DNA of 64,000 bases from Rhabdornis inornatus (Eukaryota > Chordata > Aves > Passeriformes > Rhabdornithidae). The DNA is taken from the NCBI GenBank assembly GCA_013397075.1, contig VWZS01011030.1, positions 379,334 through 443,333 on the forward strand, in the 5' to 3' direction. The position numbers and the translations under genes were made by a program. Position 1 is the stretch's first letter; each line of letters starts with the position of its first letter. A model generated the notes under the pieces. It had not been told where the DNA came from. It made no database searches and saw nothing but the letters and a program-made list of their open reading frames with translations. Positions 40,001 through 47,850 of this stretch are shown piece by piece.

Positions 40001-43000
40001 AAAACCAAACAATTGAGAATTACCAGAGCCCACAGGCAACTGACAGGTTTCTGTCACCCTCAAATGGCACAAAAGCAATAGGAGCTCATTGCCTTTCTTT
40101 AGGAAGCTTGGGGGATCCCCTCAGCTGAGCCAGGACCTGCATTTTCATGGGGTTCGCAAAAGTTGTGCTACCGCAGCAAGAGTTGGTTTTATCTTAACAG
40201 GTTATTCTGTGACAAATTGGAACTGGGATTGCAAAGCCTTCCCAGCAAAGCAGCAGAGGCAGGGAGGTTTGCCCTGACGTTTATCAGCTTTTAGGGGAAG
40301 GTGTTCAGAGCCAGGAGCTGAACTCAAGATGGGAAGAATGACAGCTCGGCAGCACTGCTGAAAAACTCAGCTCCTTAACCCAGGGACAGCTCTCCCTGTA
40401 AATATTACAGTCACAGCTACTCCCAGGAATGTTTTTTCCTTCTTAATAAGAGAAACGTTTTATCCTGAACCTCTCTCAAATAAAACAGTGGTGAAAATAT
40501 TTCCTTCAATCTCAAACGTCCGAGTAAAACCTTTTGTCATTTCTGCGTCAAACTACTCCTCAATTTTTGTTCACAAAAACAGCACCAATAATTTGGTTTT
40601 TCAGTTTGGGACAAGTCAGTGGCAGACCAGCCGATTTTCCTTCGGGCTGGAAGAACATTTTTAGTATCCTCGAGAAATCCACAATTTCTTCAAACGGCTT
40701 TTACCTTTTCTCACTTAAAAACATGGAGAGAGTGTAACTAACCCCCGTGTTAGCTTTTCCACTGAACCAGCTCTCATTTTTCACTGAGAAAAGCTCCTAC
40801 CTCTGCTGCCCTTCCCAGCCCCAGCACAGTCCTTTTCCTGCACGGATTGCACAACACTTCACAGAACACACGCAGCAGGTAGGGAAACTGAGGCACGGAG
40901 CCTCCCGGGATGTGCTAAATGCAGCCACGAGAGAGCGAGAAAGCCCAGATGACAGTTCTGCCCCATAAACCTGGGAGAATTTATTCTTCCCCCCTTTCTT
41001 CTTTTGTCGTTGCTTACTTCAGAATACTCCTAAAACTTTCTAATTCACCGCAACGGTATTAAAACTTTTACAGCGTTCAGAGAATTTATAAATTATCTGA
41101 AGCTGTAGTTTGGTCCCTGCTTAGAAGTGCTGGCTAAAAAACAAGCCTTTTGACTGGGGTTTTTTTTTTTGGGGTTCTTTTCACGCTCTTAAGAGCAAGG
41201 TGAGTATTGGTGAAACGCAATTTTCCCCTTTTCCACGCTGACCGAGCTTGAAGTTGGCAAGGGGCAGCATCAGGAGTAAATCGGAATAAATCACGAGTAA
41301 ATCCAAACAAAATATGATAAACTAAATTAGGTACAGAGCAGAAGTAAAAAAGAAGTTGTCTGCATTTGATATCTTGGTGATTCTCCAGCGGCACAAGGAG
41401 CTGAATTGCGGGCAGCCGCAATCACTGTTTTCCCCACTAAAATACACACCTTCAGAGCCAGAAATTGCAGTTTTTCGGGTCCTGGGAAGGGAGATATTTT
41501 GAAGCCGTGTCCCAGAAGCGGTGGGTCCGGCTCTCGGGGGGCAGAGGAGCCGCTCCGGCAGCCGCGCTCCGCTCCCGGCCGCGCTCCTGGAGGATGCTCC
41601 CCGCCGGGAACGCATCCGGCCGCGCCGAGCTCGGGGATCCCACGGGCAATTCTGCGAGGAGCGGCTGCTCTGGGAAAGGCTTCCCCCTTCCCCAGCTCGC
41701 TTTCCTTCGGAACACCGAGAAAACCACGCCGGATCCACGGGGAAAAAGAGGGTCGGAGGCGGCTCCCGGGGAAAAAAAACCCAAACAAACGCACAACAAC
41801 AACAACAAATAAAACCGACAAAAAAACCGAAAAGCGAACGAAAATTGCAATTGGCATTTTCGTTCGCTTCTCGTTTCGTTTCGTTGTTTTTTCCCCGTTT
41901 TTCGCCCGGGAGCTCCCTCGGAAGCGTGCCCGTGTCCGCAGCGGGGACCAGCCAGGACCCCCACGGAACTCCAGGCCAGGGACAGAATTATTTTAACAGA
42001 GAGCGGGTAAAAGGGGGATTACTGACCCTGCACACCCCGCTCAGCCTTTCTGACAGCGCTGCCCTTGGAAAACAAGACGCGGTGCTTGGAAAACGCAGCG
42101 CAAGCCGGCGCCCAGCCCGCTGCCCCCGGGCTGCTGGCTCACGGCTGCTCGAATTCCCGAGCTCGGGCTCTTCGGGACGGGGAATTCAGACACGGCTCTG
42201 CGCCCTGTCCTGTCCTGCTCTGCCCCCGTCCTGCCCTGCCCGCCGCGCCTGGATCCGGGAGAACCGGGGCTGGGGGCAGAGGGAATCTCCGGCTCCGCTC
42301 GGGAGCCGCGCACGCACCCTCGGGCTGGTGGCGAGCCCCGAAACTCCCGGCAGGACATCGGGCAATGGTCCGGACCCCATCCGGACCCCATCCTGATCCC
42401 TGAGCAGCCTCCCGGTGCCCCGCAAAGCACGGCGCCGGTGTCCGCTCCGACGGGCCGGAGGGACGGGCGGATGCATGGTGCGATGGAGGGATGGAGGAAG
42501 GGATGGATGAAGGCATGGATGAAGGGATGGAGGCTCAGCGCCTCGCCCCGTCCAGCCAAGGGCCCTTCCCAGCCCACCTCGGCAAGGAACAGACGAGCCC
42601 GCGGGCCCGATCCTGCCCGCTTCTGCTCCCCGGGATGTTCTCCAGTTCCCCACGGGGTGCAGAAGCCACGCCACGGGACCCGACGGGCGCTGTCCCCTTT
42701 CCCGGGACGCGGCTGGGCGAAAACACGGGTTTCCACACGTCGGTGAGTTCTGACCCCAGCGGGGAAGGGCGGCTCGGGGAGCGGGGGAAGCCGGGCTGGA
42801 AACACCAGCGGAGTCCCCTCGGAGCCGGCGAGAGATGGAAGGGATGGGAAGGACGGAAAGGATGTCCCCGCACTTACTGTCCTGCTGCGGGGTGTCGCTG
42901 CCGCTGGTCAGCCCGGGGGACTCCAACAAGCTCCGGCCGGGCTCGCCGCCGCCCTCCTCCGCCTGGGCGGCCACCATGTCGCCCGCCTCCTCCAGGTCCA

Positions 43001-43118
43001 GCAGGTGACTCACGGAGAAGTTCTTCTTGGCTTGTAAATTGTCCAGGCCGGCGGGGCCGTCGAGGCGGGCGGGCAGCAGGGCCTGCCTGTCCATGGCGTG
43101 GGCATAGCCGGACGCCAT
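6922..43118 (-). CDS. PRRX1: PRRX1 paired-related homeobox protein 1, long isoform (245 aa)
   Basis: Sequence-specific nuclear transcription factor of the paired-related homeodomain class, known for limb-bud and craniofacial mesenchyme identity. The coding exons are 43118-42878, 13326-13151, 11850-11669 and 7060-6922, read on the minus strand. Junction phases fit exactly (241, 176, 182 and 139 nt), giving 245 codons and TAA, the usual length of the long isoform. Residues 17-80 hold the conserved N-terminal block (LQAKKNFSVSHLLDLEEAGD). The homeodomain spans about 94-153, with W141, F142, Q143 and N144 in the recognition helix. The OAR motif is at about 222-235 (SIANLRLKAKEYSL). The start ATG has a strong context, GGCACCATGG. 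The intron inside the homeodomain falls between homeodomain positions 46 and 47, as is typical of the class. Identity is near certain; PRRX2 is excluded by the exon 1 and C-terminal sequence. Confidence 0.97.
7061..9331. other. PRRX1 intron 3, distal half
   Basis: Ordinary intronic DNA between the alternative exon and exon 4. There are T-runs at about 7123-7135 and 8079-8093. No open frame here is flanked by usable splice sites. The pyrimidine tract for exon 4 occupies about 7061-7085. Confidence 0.6.
9332..9383 (-). CDS. PRRX1: PRRX1 alternative exon (short isoform tail, early stop)
   Basis: On the minus strand a pyrimidine-containing acceptor, ending AAAGAGAG, leads into G-TCA-TCC-CTC-CCA-AGA-TGT-TGT-TAA. 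With the AG from exon 3 this reads R-S-S-L-P-R-C-C-stop (9383-9359). It clearly corresponds to the alternative tail of the mammalian 217-residue isoform, which I recall beginning RSSSLPRCC and continuing for about nine more residues. Here one serine fewer is present and TAA follows the two cysteines, giving a 207-residue product without the OAR domain. A possible donor (GAG|GTGACT) ends the exon at 9332. Whether the exon is spliced on to exon 4 or runs to its own poly(A) site is not visible. Confidence 0.7.
9384..9688. other. PRRX1 intron 3 between alternative exon and microsatellite
   Basis: About 300 bp of intron 3 upstream (in transcription) of the alternative exon. Its last bases form the pyrimidine-containing acceptor region. 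I see no other feature. Confidence 0.6.
9689..9848 (+). repeat. (ATATCT)n hexanucleotide microsatellite with an N
   Basis: A nearly perfect TATATC array of about 90 bp is followed by a degenerate part with an N at 9794. It lies in PRRX1 intron 3, about 300 bp upstream (in transcription) of the alternative exon. It gives a spurious Asp-Ile repeat frame. The N suggests unresolved length. Confidence 0.97.
9849..10959. other. PRRX1 intron 3, middle part
   Basis: About 1.1 kb of unique intronic sequence. The minus-strand open frame here (about 10109-10759) has no matching splice sites and no recognisable domain, so I treat it as chance. Confidence 0.6.
10960..11640 (+). mobile_element. Probable ERV-type LTR in intron 3, antisense to PRRX1
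   Basis: The composition changes sharply to A-rich, CAATAAA/CCAAAAC-type sequence. It carries a promoter-like ATTATAAAAACC box at about 11277-11290 and then an expanded pentamer/hexamer satellite. A U5-like stretch with repeated CAGTG and AGAAAGC motifs runs to about 11630. This is the layout of an LTR whose middle has been enlarged by satellite growth. Its wording resembles passerine ERV LTRs as I recall them. The element ends only about 30 bp from the exon 3 donor. Boundaries and family are uncertain. Confidence 0.45.
11318..11500 (+). repeat. (ATTCT)n and (ATTTCT)n compound microsatellite
   Basis: About 58 bp of ATTCT units is followed, after a short irregular piece, by about 100 bp of ATTTCT units. 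It lies within the LTR-like segment of intron 3, 170-350 bp from exon 3. Confidence 0.97.
11669..11850 (-). CDS. PRRX1: PRRX1 exon 3: homeodomain helix 3 and proline-rich linker
   Basis: The acceptor CCCCCCCTGCAG precedes GTG-TGG-TTC. The donor AG|GTGAGT is close to perfect. The exon encodes residues 140-199, starting with the recognition helix VWFQNRRAKFRRNER and running through DVTAVEQPIVPRPAPRPTDY to TASPY. The final two bases (AG) are shared between the long isoform (AGT, Ser) and the short isoform (AGG, Arg). One residue (Ser158 in MLASKNAS) differs from the Asn I recall in mammals; all homeodomain contact residues are intact. Confidence 0.97.
12050..12325. repeat. AT-rich TTTAATA/ATTATT low-complexity block in intron 2
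   Basis: About 275 bp built almost entirely from degenerate TTTAATA, ATTATT and TTATTTA units with hardly any G or C. It is interstitial low-complexity DNA with no coding potential. It directly abuts the LTR-like segment downstream. Confidence 0.9.
12340..13060 (+). mobile_element. Probable solo ERV LTR in intron 2, antisense to PRRX1
   Basis: A compositionally distinct A/T-rich block that ends in an LTR-like R/U5: GGAAAAGTATCTAAGAAG (a decayed TATA region at about 12939), then CTTTATCTTTTTATCAAATC (a decayed poly(A) region) and AATTTTGACGAGTGCAG. Order and spacing fit an avian ERV LTR, and the terminal phrase matches bird LTRs I recall. No internal retroviral frame is present. It reaches to within about 90 bp of the exon 2 donor. 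The start coordinate is a guess. Confidence 0.45.
13151..13326 (-). CDS. PRRX1: PRRX1 exon 2: basic linker and homeodomain helices 1-2
   Basis: The acceptor is TTGTCTCTCCTAG and the donor is CAG|GTAATC. The first two bases (AT) complete the A from exon 1 into AAT (Asn81). The exon encodes residues 81-139: NDQLNSEEKKKRKQ, then the homeodomain from about residue 94 through RRNRTTFNSSQLQALERVF to TEARVQ. The homeodomain arm arginines and helix 1 core residues (F101, L109, F114) are present. Everything agrees with PRRX1 and no substitution from the mammalian sequence is apparent. Confidence 0.97.
15205..15305. other. CpG-dense islet in intron 1
   Basis: About eleven CpG dinucleotides occur in 100 bp (CCCGGCG, GACGCCGGCGG, CACGGC, GTGCCGGG). 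The surrounding intron is CpG-poor. A TAATTA homeodomain-type site is embedded (CTCGTAATTACTGCG). This could be an unmethylated regulatory element. No transcript evidence is visible. Confidence 0.4.
19601..19662 (+). repeat. Short tandem repeat, CCAAACCCCAAAAGYGTCAC unit
   Basis: Two and a half copies of a roughly 23-bp unit (CCAAACCCCAAAAGTGTCAC / ...AGCGTCAC / CAACCCAAAGTGTC). It looks like a decayed minisatellite fragment. Confidence 0.8.
25706..25741 (+). repeat. GAAATTAAAATT 12-bp tandem repeat
   Basis: Three imperfect copies of a roughly 12-bp GAAATTAAAATT/GAAACTAAAATT unit in PRRX1 intron 1. There is no coding meaning. Confidence 0.8.
30055..30535. repeat. T-rich minisatellite, about 155-190 bp units
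   Basis: Three unit starts share CAGAAATCCYTGGAAT followed by GATTTTGGG and TTTTAGTGCA, at about 30081, 30236 and 30426. Between them the same GGCCATTTTTAGT phrase recurs at shorter spacing. On the minus strand it reads as Lys/Pro/Thr-rich nonsense. It resembles T-rich minisatellites common in songbird genomes (recall, not searched). Confidence 0.85.
30536..36270. other. PRRX1 intron 1, middle: no gene found
   Basis: About 5.7 kb of intronic DNA without splice-flanked open frames. It contains poly(A) at 33439-33452 and poly(T) at 35035-35047. A direct repeat of the phrase AAGGTTTCCTTC occurs near 32329 and 32356. Nothing else stands out. Confidence 0.6.
36271..36434 (+). mobile_element. CR1 LINE 3' end fragment
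   Basis: The sequence follows the familiar avian CR1 tail. GCCCTGGCACAGGGTGCC leads to CCCCTGGATCCTGGAAGTGTC and CAAGGCCGGGCTG. GGGATAGTGGAAGGTGTC, GGAACTGGATGATCTTTAAGG and TCCTTCCAACCCAAACCATTCT follow in order. Compared with the usual tail it has small internal deletions (the GCCCATGGCAGG part is lost), and the octamer tail is decayed. It is 5'-truncated as is normal for CR1, in the orientation opposite to PRRX1. Confidence 0.9.
36435..38479. other. PRRX1 intron 1, 5' part; possible conserved block
   Basis: No gene seen. The sub-segment 37830-38110 is A/T-rich, free of repeats and free of CpG, the texture of a conserved non-coding element. Conservation cannot be judged here. A pyrimidine-rich T8 run lies at 38190-38200. 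Confidence 0.4.
38480..38590. other. CpG-dense islet in intron 1, 4.3 kb inside the gene
   Basis: About fifteen CpG dinucleotides occur in 110 bp (CTCGAGG, ATACGCGCGG, AGCGCACGCGAAG, TCCGACGAGG, CCGCGTTTTTCACGC, AACGAGCGCC) at only about 50% GC. The observed/expected ratio is far above the neighbouring DNA. No open frame or repeat family is recognised. Confidence 0.55.
38625..38640. repeat. 16-bp perfect palindrome AAAGTCTGCAGACTTT
   Basis: Perfect two-fold symmetric sequence. It is followed within 30 bp by related AAGTCTGG and AAGACTG words, so AGTCTG-type motifs cluster here just after the CpG-dense islet. Confidence 0.8.
38641..41499. other. PRRX1 intron 1 between the CpG islet and the CpG island
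   Basis: No exon-like frame. It holds T-runs at 39080-39097 and 41160-41171 and A-runs near 39950 and 39990. CpG frequency rises gradually from about 40.4 kb towards the promoter island. Confidence 0.55.
41832..41869. repeat. Perfect 14-bp inverted repeat, 10-nt loop
   Basis: AAGCGAACGAAAAT (41832-41845) and its exact reverse complement (41856-41869) flank the loop TGCAATTGGC. Neighbouring CGTTT units continue to the right. It lies in intron 1 about 1 kb downstream of the exon 1 donor, within the CpG island. It would form a strong hairpin in RNA or extruded DNA. Confidence 0.9.
42478..42536 (+). repeat. GGATGGA-type minisatellite
   Basis: Degenerate tandem GATGGAGG/GATGGATGAAGG units inside the CpG island, about 350 bp downstream of the exon 1 donor in intron 1. 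Confidence 0.85.
42878..43118 (-). CDS. PRRX1: PRRX1 exon 1: N-terminal region with start codon
   Basis: Encodes residues 1-80 and one base of codon 81. It begins MASGYAHAMDRQALLPARLD, contains the invariant LQAKKNFSVSHLLDLEEAGD block and ends LTSGSDTPQQD before the strong donor A|GTAAGTG. The ATG at 43118 is chosen because it starts the family's conserved N terminus and has a near-ideal context (GGCACCATGG). The frame stays open far upstream only because the region is GC-rich. Residues 2-22 and the glycine/glutamate-rich part around 55-62 differ from mammals as expected for a bird. Confidence 0.97.
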
Positions 43119-43310
43119 GGTGCCGAGCGGGGCTTTTCTGCCCTGGCCCCCCGCGGGCGCCCACCGCCCCCGCCGGCGCTCCGAGGGGGGAACGCGCGCA
43201 AGGAGCGGAGCACGGCACGGCACGGCACGGCACGGCACGGCACGGCACGGCACGGCACCCGACGGCAGCGCGGAGGGCAGCCCGAAGGGGAGCGCGTTTA
43301 AAACATGCCG
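43119..43310 (-). promoter_or_regulatory. PRRX1: PRRX1 5' UTR and core promoter (inferred)
   Basis: A TATA-like GTTTTAAAC (43304-43296 on the gene strand) lies about 180 bp upstream of the start codon. It would place transcription initiation near 43265-43275 and give a 5' UTR of about 150 nt. The pentanucleotide array at 43211-43258 then falls in or just at the 5' UTR. The start site is a prediction from spacing only. Confidence 0.4.
43211..43258 (+). repeat. (CACGG)n pentanucleotide array near the PRRX1 start
   Basis: Nine perfect CACGG units and a partial one. On the gene strand this is GTGCC repeated, 93-140 nt upstream of the ATG. It would be a highly GC-rich, probably polymorphic stretch of the leader or promoter, with two CG-containing steps per ten bases. 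Confidence 0.95.
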
Positions 43311-43700
43311 GAGGGGAGAGGCGGCGGCCGGCTCGGGGCGCCGGGAGCTGCCGCCGGCCGAGAGGCGCAGGGCGGCTGTGGGGCCGCTGGGGCGGGTGCG
43401 CCCCGTCCCTCCGCCCCCGCTGCCGCCGGCTCCGCTCCCTCCGCCCCTGCCCTCCCCTCCCTCAGCCCGCACTTCAAACGGCGGGGGCGGCTCCGCGACG
43501 CTCCGGGCACCGGGGGAAGGAGGGAGGGAAGGAGGGAGGGAGACCCGCGGGGGACGTGGCAGCGGGATGGGGATGGCAGCGCCGCGCTCGTCGGGGACCC
43601 GCGGGGGACAAAGCGGGGTGCAGGGGGGAAAAGCAGGGCCCCCCCTTGTCGGGCGGTGCTGCACCTGGAGGGGAGGGTGGACGCGCCGCCGGGATTGAGG

Positions 43701-46700
43701 GGAGAAATAGGGAAAATGGGAAATGCAGATGGGAAGGTGACCGGGGGTAATGGGACAGAAAGTGCGAACAGGGGAGAGGAAAAGCGGTGGAAAGTGCAGC
43801 AGAGAACTGAGAGAAACAGAGCAAAAGGGAGTAAAGCGAAAAGAACAGAAGGGAAGGGGAAAAAACCCGAAAAAACGAAAAAAAAACCCCCGAGGATGCA
43901 ATCGGAGCTCCTCAGGCCAGCCAGCAAAGAGATCCTTGCAGTGTGTCCTGGCCCTGGTGGCCCCTGTGGCCAAGGACAGGTGGTGGCCCTCGGACCCTGT
44001 CCCAGGACAGCGGGGCCGGAGCCGCGGGCCAGGAAAGGTTCCCGGTGGTTGGAGCCGGGGCTCCGAGCTGCCACAGCCAGCCCAGAATTTCCATCCCCCC
44101 TGATCTGGGGAAAGAACATTTGATGCCATCAAAGGGCTCCAGATTGAAAACAGATGTGCTTCCCCGAGCCTCTCCATGCATTTAATTAAGGCACAGGCAT
44201 GGAGGAGACATTTTCATCATTAGTTTGCTTTCAGCCCCCCCCCCCGGTCCCAGTTTACCCTTTGCAGTCTCAAAGACCCAAATGAGCAGGGCAGGGCTGC
44301 AGAGCTCTGCTGTGCCCAGTTTGGGGGACTGGGGGGGTAGACGAAGCTGGTGGGTACTGGGTGGAAAGGAAAAAAAAAACTTTGGGGCAAAACTTCTGTG
44401 CGTGGGCACAGAAGTGTGTGGGTGTACATACACCCAAAATGCTGTGGGTACATCTATGTATGCAGCACAGAGTGACTTTTTCTGCATCCGAAGGAGGATT
44501 TGTGTGATGTCCTGTGGTACATGTCCACATGCTGGATGGGGAGAGAGTTGTGCCTTCACACGGGTGTGCAAGGCTGTATCTGGCTGGTTTTTGTATACTG
44601 GCATCTTGTACCTGGCTCTCCAGGTTCAGGCAAGGCAGGGTGGTGGTCACCTGTACACACCCTGATCATGAAATGCCTTTTTCTCTGCCTTGCCCAGGTA
44701 TCTGGCTGCTGCCTCCTGCCTTGGTGACCTGGGGTTTACCCTCTTTCTCCCTGCTCTGCTTCCAATGGATGTTGCAGCTGACTTTCCTGAGTGGGTGCTG
44801 CAGAGGCCCAGCCATAAACATCCCTTTCCATGGCACTGGGGTCTGCTCTCAGCCCTGGGGGTGTCAGCAGGAGCCACAGAAACCAGACCAAGAGGTCTCT
44901 GTGCCACCCTCATCAATGCCCTTGCTGACATCCCTGATGAGATCTCCCCATGTTCTTCAGACAATGCTCCCTCCCAGCCCTGGGCTTGGGAATGCAGCCC
45001 GAATTTCCCCTGGGAGGAGGAAGTGCCCAGCTCCAAGACTGAGGCTTTATCCTGATGTGAGTCCCCTCACATGCAGTACCCACAGGCTTAATTCCAATAC
45101 AGGGTGCCTGATGCACATTCTGAATGTGACCTGAACCCCTCCTGCAACACGACTGGATTTCTGTCACTGGGTGGGAGGGACAAGCTGGATCCAAGGGGTG
45201 CTCTGACCACTCTGTCCCAGAAGGAGGGAGACTGGAGCAGTGGGCAGCCTTCAAGACTGCACAGAGCACTACAGGGCTGCAGTTCATCCCTCAATGATCT
45301 CTGTTAGGACCAGACAGGCCCTATGCCAAGGCACATCTATGATATGCAAATGAGTACAGTAGGAACCTCCTGGGCTCTGACAGGGACAGCGCCTGTGCTC
45401 TCATCTCAGTTTATGGTGCTTGTCCTCAGCATCAAACCCAAAGCAGAGGTGATGGGATACCCCAATTCTGGCAATCCTGAGGCTGGGAAGGACTCCCATG
45501 CCACACATGGCCCATGACAGCAAAGGCAGGCACCCTTTTAACATCCCACAGACCATCAAGAAGTTGACCAGACATTTATTTCCTACCTCACCACTGCTCT
45601 GGTGTCAAGCTGGTAGCTCCCCTTCCTCTTCATCCCACTTTTCCTCCCCAGTGTGCACCTGCCTGGAAGCTGCTCACAGCTCCATTCCTCCCTTTCCCAG
45701 CTGTCCAGCAAATGGTTGCCTTCTGCTCACACTCCCAGCAGGGCAGGAGGCTCTGAGCCACTTCTACCAAGAGAGAAGAAGAAAAAACCCAAAAGCCCTG
45801 AAATAGCCAGAAATCTGCCAAGTAAAGCACCCACAGCTGAAAGGCCCAGCCTCACACCACAGCCAGTTTAACCTTCCTGGTTGTTATTTCCTAGTGGTTG
45901 TCATTTTGAAGTCAGTCTGTGAGACTCACCACAAAACCTAAACCTCCCCTATGCTGTGATCATGTCCAACACTGGGAGAAAGTGAAGCAGAAACCACAAA
46001 GTCCCCCATTTTGCCTTCTCTAGTTGCATTTCAAGAAGGGGAAACCCAAATATCTGCATCTCTGCAGATGACCAGCACATTTTGCTTCTGCTTTTTCTCA
46101 TAGAAAATCACAAGCACCCCGCAGTGCCAGTGAGAAAGTCCCTAAATGGAGGGTATTTTTGATTCTTGAAGTTTCCCATGAAGTCCAGCACTGGCAGCTC
46201 TTGTGGTTCCCAGTCCCAAAATGTGAGCATGTTATAAACCCTCAGAAACATTCCCTTCAGATCTCTCTGAACAGCAGCTTTGTAACACCACAGTCTCGGT
46301 GACACTTTTCAGGTACACCAAACAGGACCTGACGAGCCTCCCAAGGGTCTTGGAACCAACAAGAAACACCCAGAGCACATGAGCAGCTGTGAAATCTCCA
46401 GGGCAGCTCTCACCCCTTTGGGGTTGGCATTAGTAGGATGCAGGAAGGTGCAAAGCAGTGACAAAGCCAAGCCTTCCCCTGCTCTACCCACACATCCAAC
46501 TCCTCTGCACTGACCACCACTCCATGTGCCTTTCCCAGCACAGATTTCCCCCTTCTTTCAGGTGCCCTGAGTATCTTTTCTTCCACCTGGGTTTGACTAA
46601 AAGAAAACTGTGATACCCAGGTGTGTGTCCCCACCTGGCTGATCATATCATGGCACTCAGTGAAGAAGCATTTTGCTCACTGAGGGAAAGTCCTTTGGGT

Positions 46701-47599
46701 CTCCCCTACTTCATTTTCAGTGTGTGAAGTCTAAGAGCCCTTTTTTGATCTGCCAAATGTGTTTCATCCTAGAAATTAAAGGAAAAAAAAATTATGCAGG
46801 GGGGCAGTGAGGACCAGGAGCTGACAGCCAGAACCATGGCAACAAGCCTGTGCCTGTAGGAAACCTGACCAAAATGCAGACACCATCTATTCCTGCTCTG
46901 TGCAAGTCACTCAGCTATCTGAAGACATGCTGAATGCCCTCCAGCTTTGCTCTCTTGAGGGCCTGGATGGGGTGCAAGCAGTTCAGATGGGTGATTCAGA
47001 GGGCAGGAGGGCACAAATGATGTTTACTCCTTTCCTAGGCCTATGGCAGCTTTGGAGAGGGAGTGCTCCAACACAGACCTTCACCCCTTTGCACTCCAAA
47101 ACATCAGCCACAGCTCCTTAGGGGAAAGCTGAGTGATTCAGAGCATCCCTCTGCCTCTGGCTCTTCTCAGCCTGCATCCCACATGCCCTGCCCAGCCCAG
47201 TGATGTCCCCACTGCTCGACTCCTTGATGCCACAGTGCTGTGGAGCCAAACCAGAATTCTTTCACCCTGAAAAGTTTTGCCCCAGTCATCCCATCCTGCT
47301 GGTTCACTTCCATGCCTGGCCTCAAGCCCTTCTGCACTTGCTTCAGTCAGGGCTGGATAAGATCTGTGTGGAGCTGGAGACATGAAGCACCTGCAGGAAC
47401 ACGTGTGTGCATCTCACATCCCTTTACAGGTGTGGGGGAGGGAGATTTTTGGGGGCACATATCAGGGTTTGGAGCCAGATCTGTCTGCCACAAACTCCTG
47501 CTACACTCTGGGTCCAAACCTCCCTTTTTTCTTTCCTGCCCACACAGAGGTGAGTTATTACATCTGTGGGGATCAGGTAGCCTACAGTCCTTCCAAGCT
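43701..47599. other. PRRX1 upstream flank, no gene seen
   Basis: About 3.9 kb upstream of the promoter island. It has a C-run at 44235-44246, an A-run at 44370-44379 and a TG-rich part at about 44395-44450. No splice-flanked open frame is visible on either strand. Known mammalian PRRX1 limb-enhancer DNA lies a few kilobases upstream of the gene, so regulatory sequence is expected here, but I cannot identify it by eye. Confidence 0.5.
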
Positions 47600-47850
47600 G
47601 TAAACTCAACATGAGGGTTTCTTTTAATCCCAAACATCTTGATGTCATCTGGAAATGCCATGAGCAGTTTATAATTAGGGTTTAGCATGCAGATTAATAC
47701 CAGCAGCTCCAGGGTGAACAGACCATCAGAGTCTAATCAAAGCTTAAATGGGGCAGCAATTTAGCACTGAGATTTATTATTCCTCTGCACAATATTTTGA
47801 ACCAGAGGCTGAGTTCACATCACACACAATCATTCCTGGAAGTGCTATCA
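47600..47850. promoter_or_regulatory. Candidate enhancer-like segment upstream of PRRX1
   Basis: Repeat-free, A/T-rich and clustered with homeodomain and TCF-type sites: TAATTA at 47672-47677, GATTAA at 47692-47697 and ATCAAAG at 47736-47742. It lies about 4.5 kb upstream of the start codon. This is motif-based inference only; such motifs are common by chance. Confidence 0.25.

Larger units (their letters stand above)
41500..43700. promoter_or_regulatory. CpG island spanning PRRX1 exon 1 and promoter
   Basis: GC content and CpG density are high throughout, with exon 1 inside and both the first donor and the start codon embedded. Long open frames on every strand here are a by-product of GC richness. 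Promoter islands of this size are usual for developmental homeobox genes. No sharp edge can be set without computing the observed/expected ratio. Confidence 0.85.

Noticed and set aside
42491..43750. 419-codon plus-strand open frame opposite exon 1
   Set aside because: Antisense shadow in GC-rich DNA, full of tandem-repeat-derived residues; no domain and no splice or promoter logic.
42186..44177. 663-codon minus-strand open frame over PRRX1 exon 1
   Set aside because: It is open only because the CpG island is GC-rich. Only its 42878-43118 part is PRRX1 coding sequence, and the start at 43118 has the conserved N terminus and a strong context.
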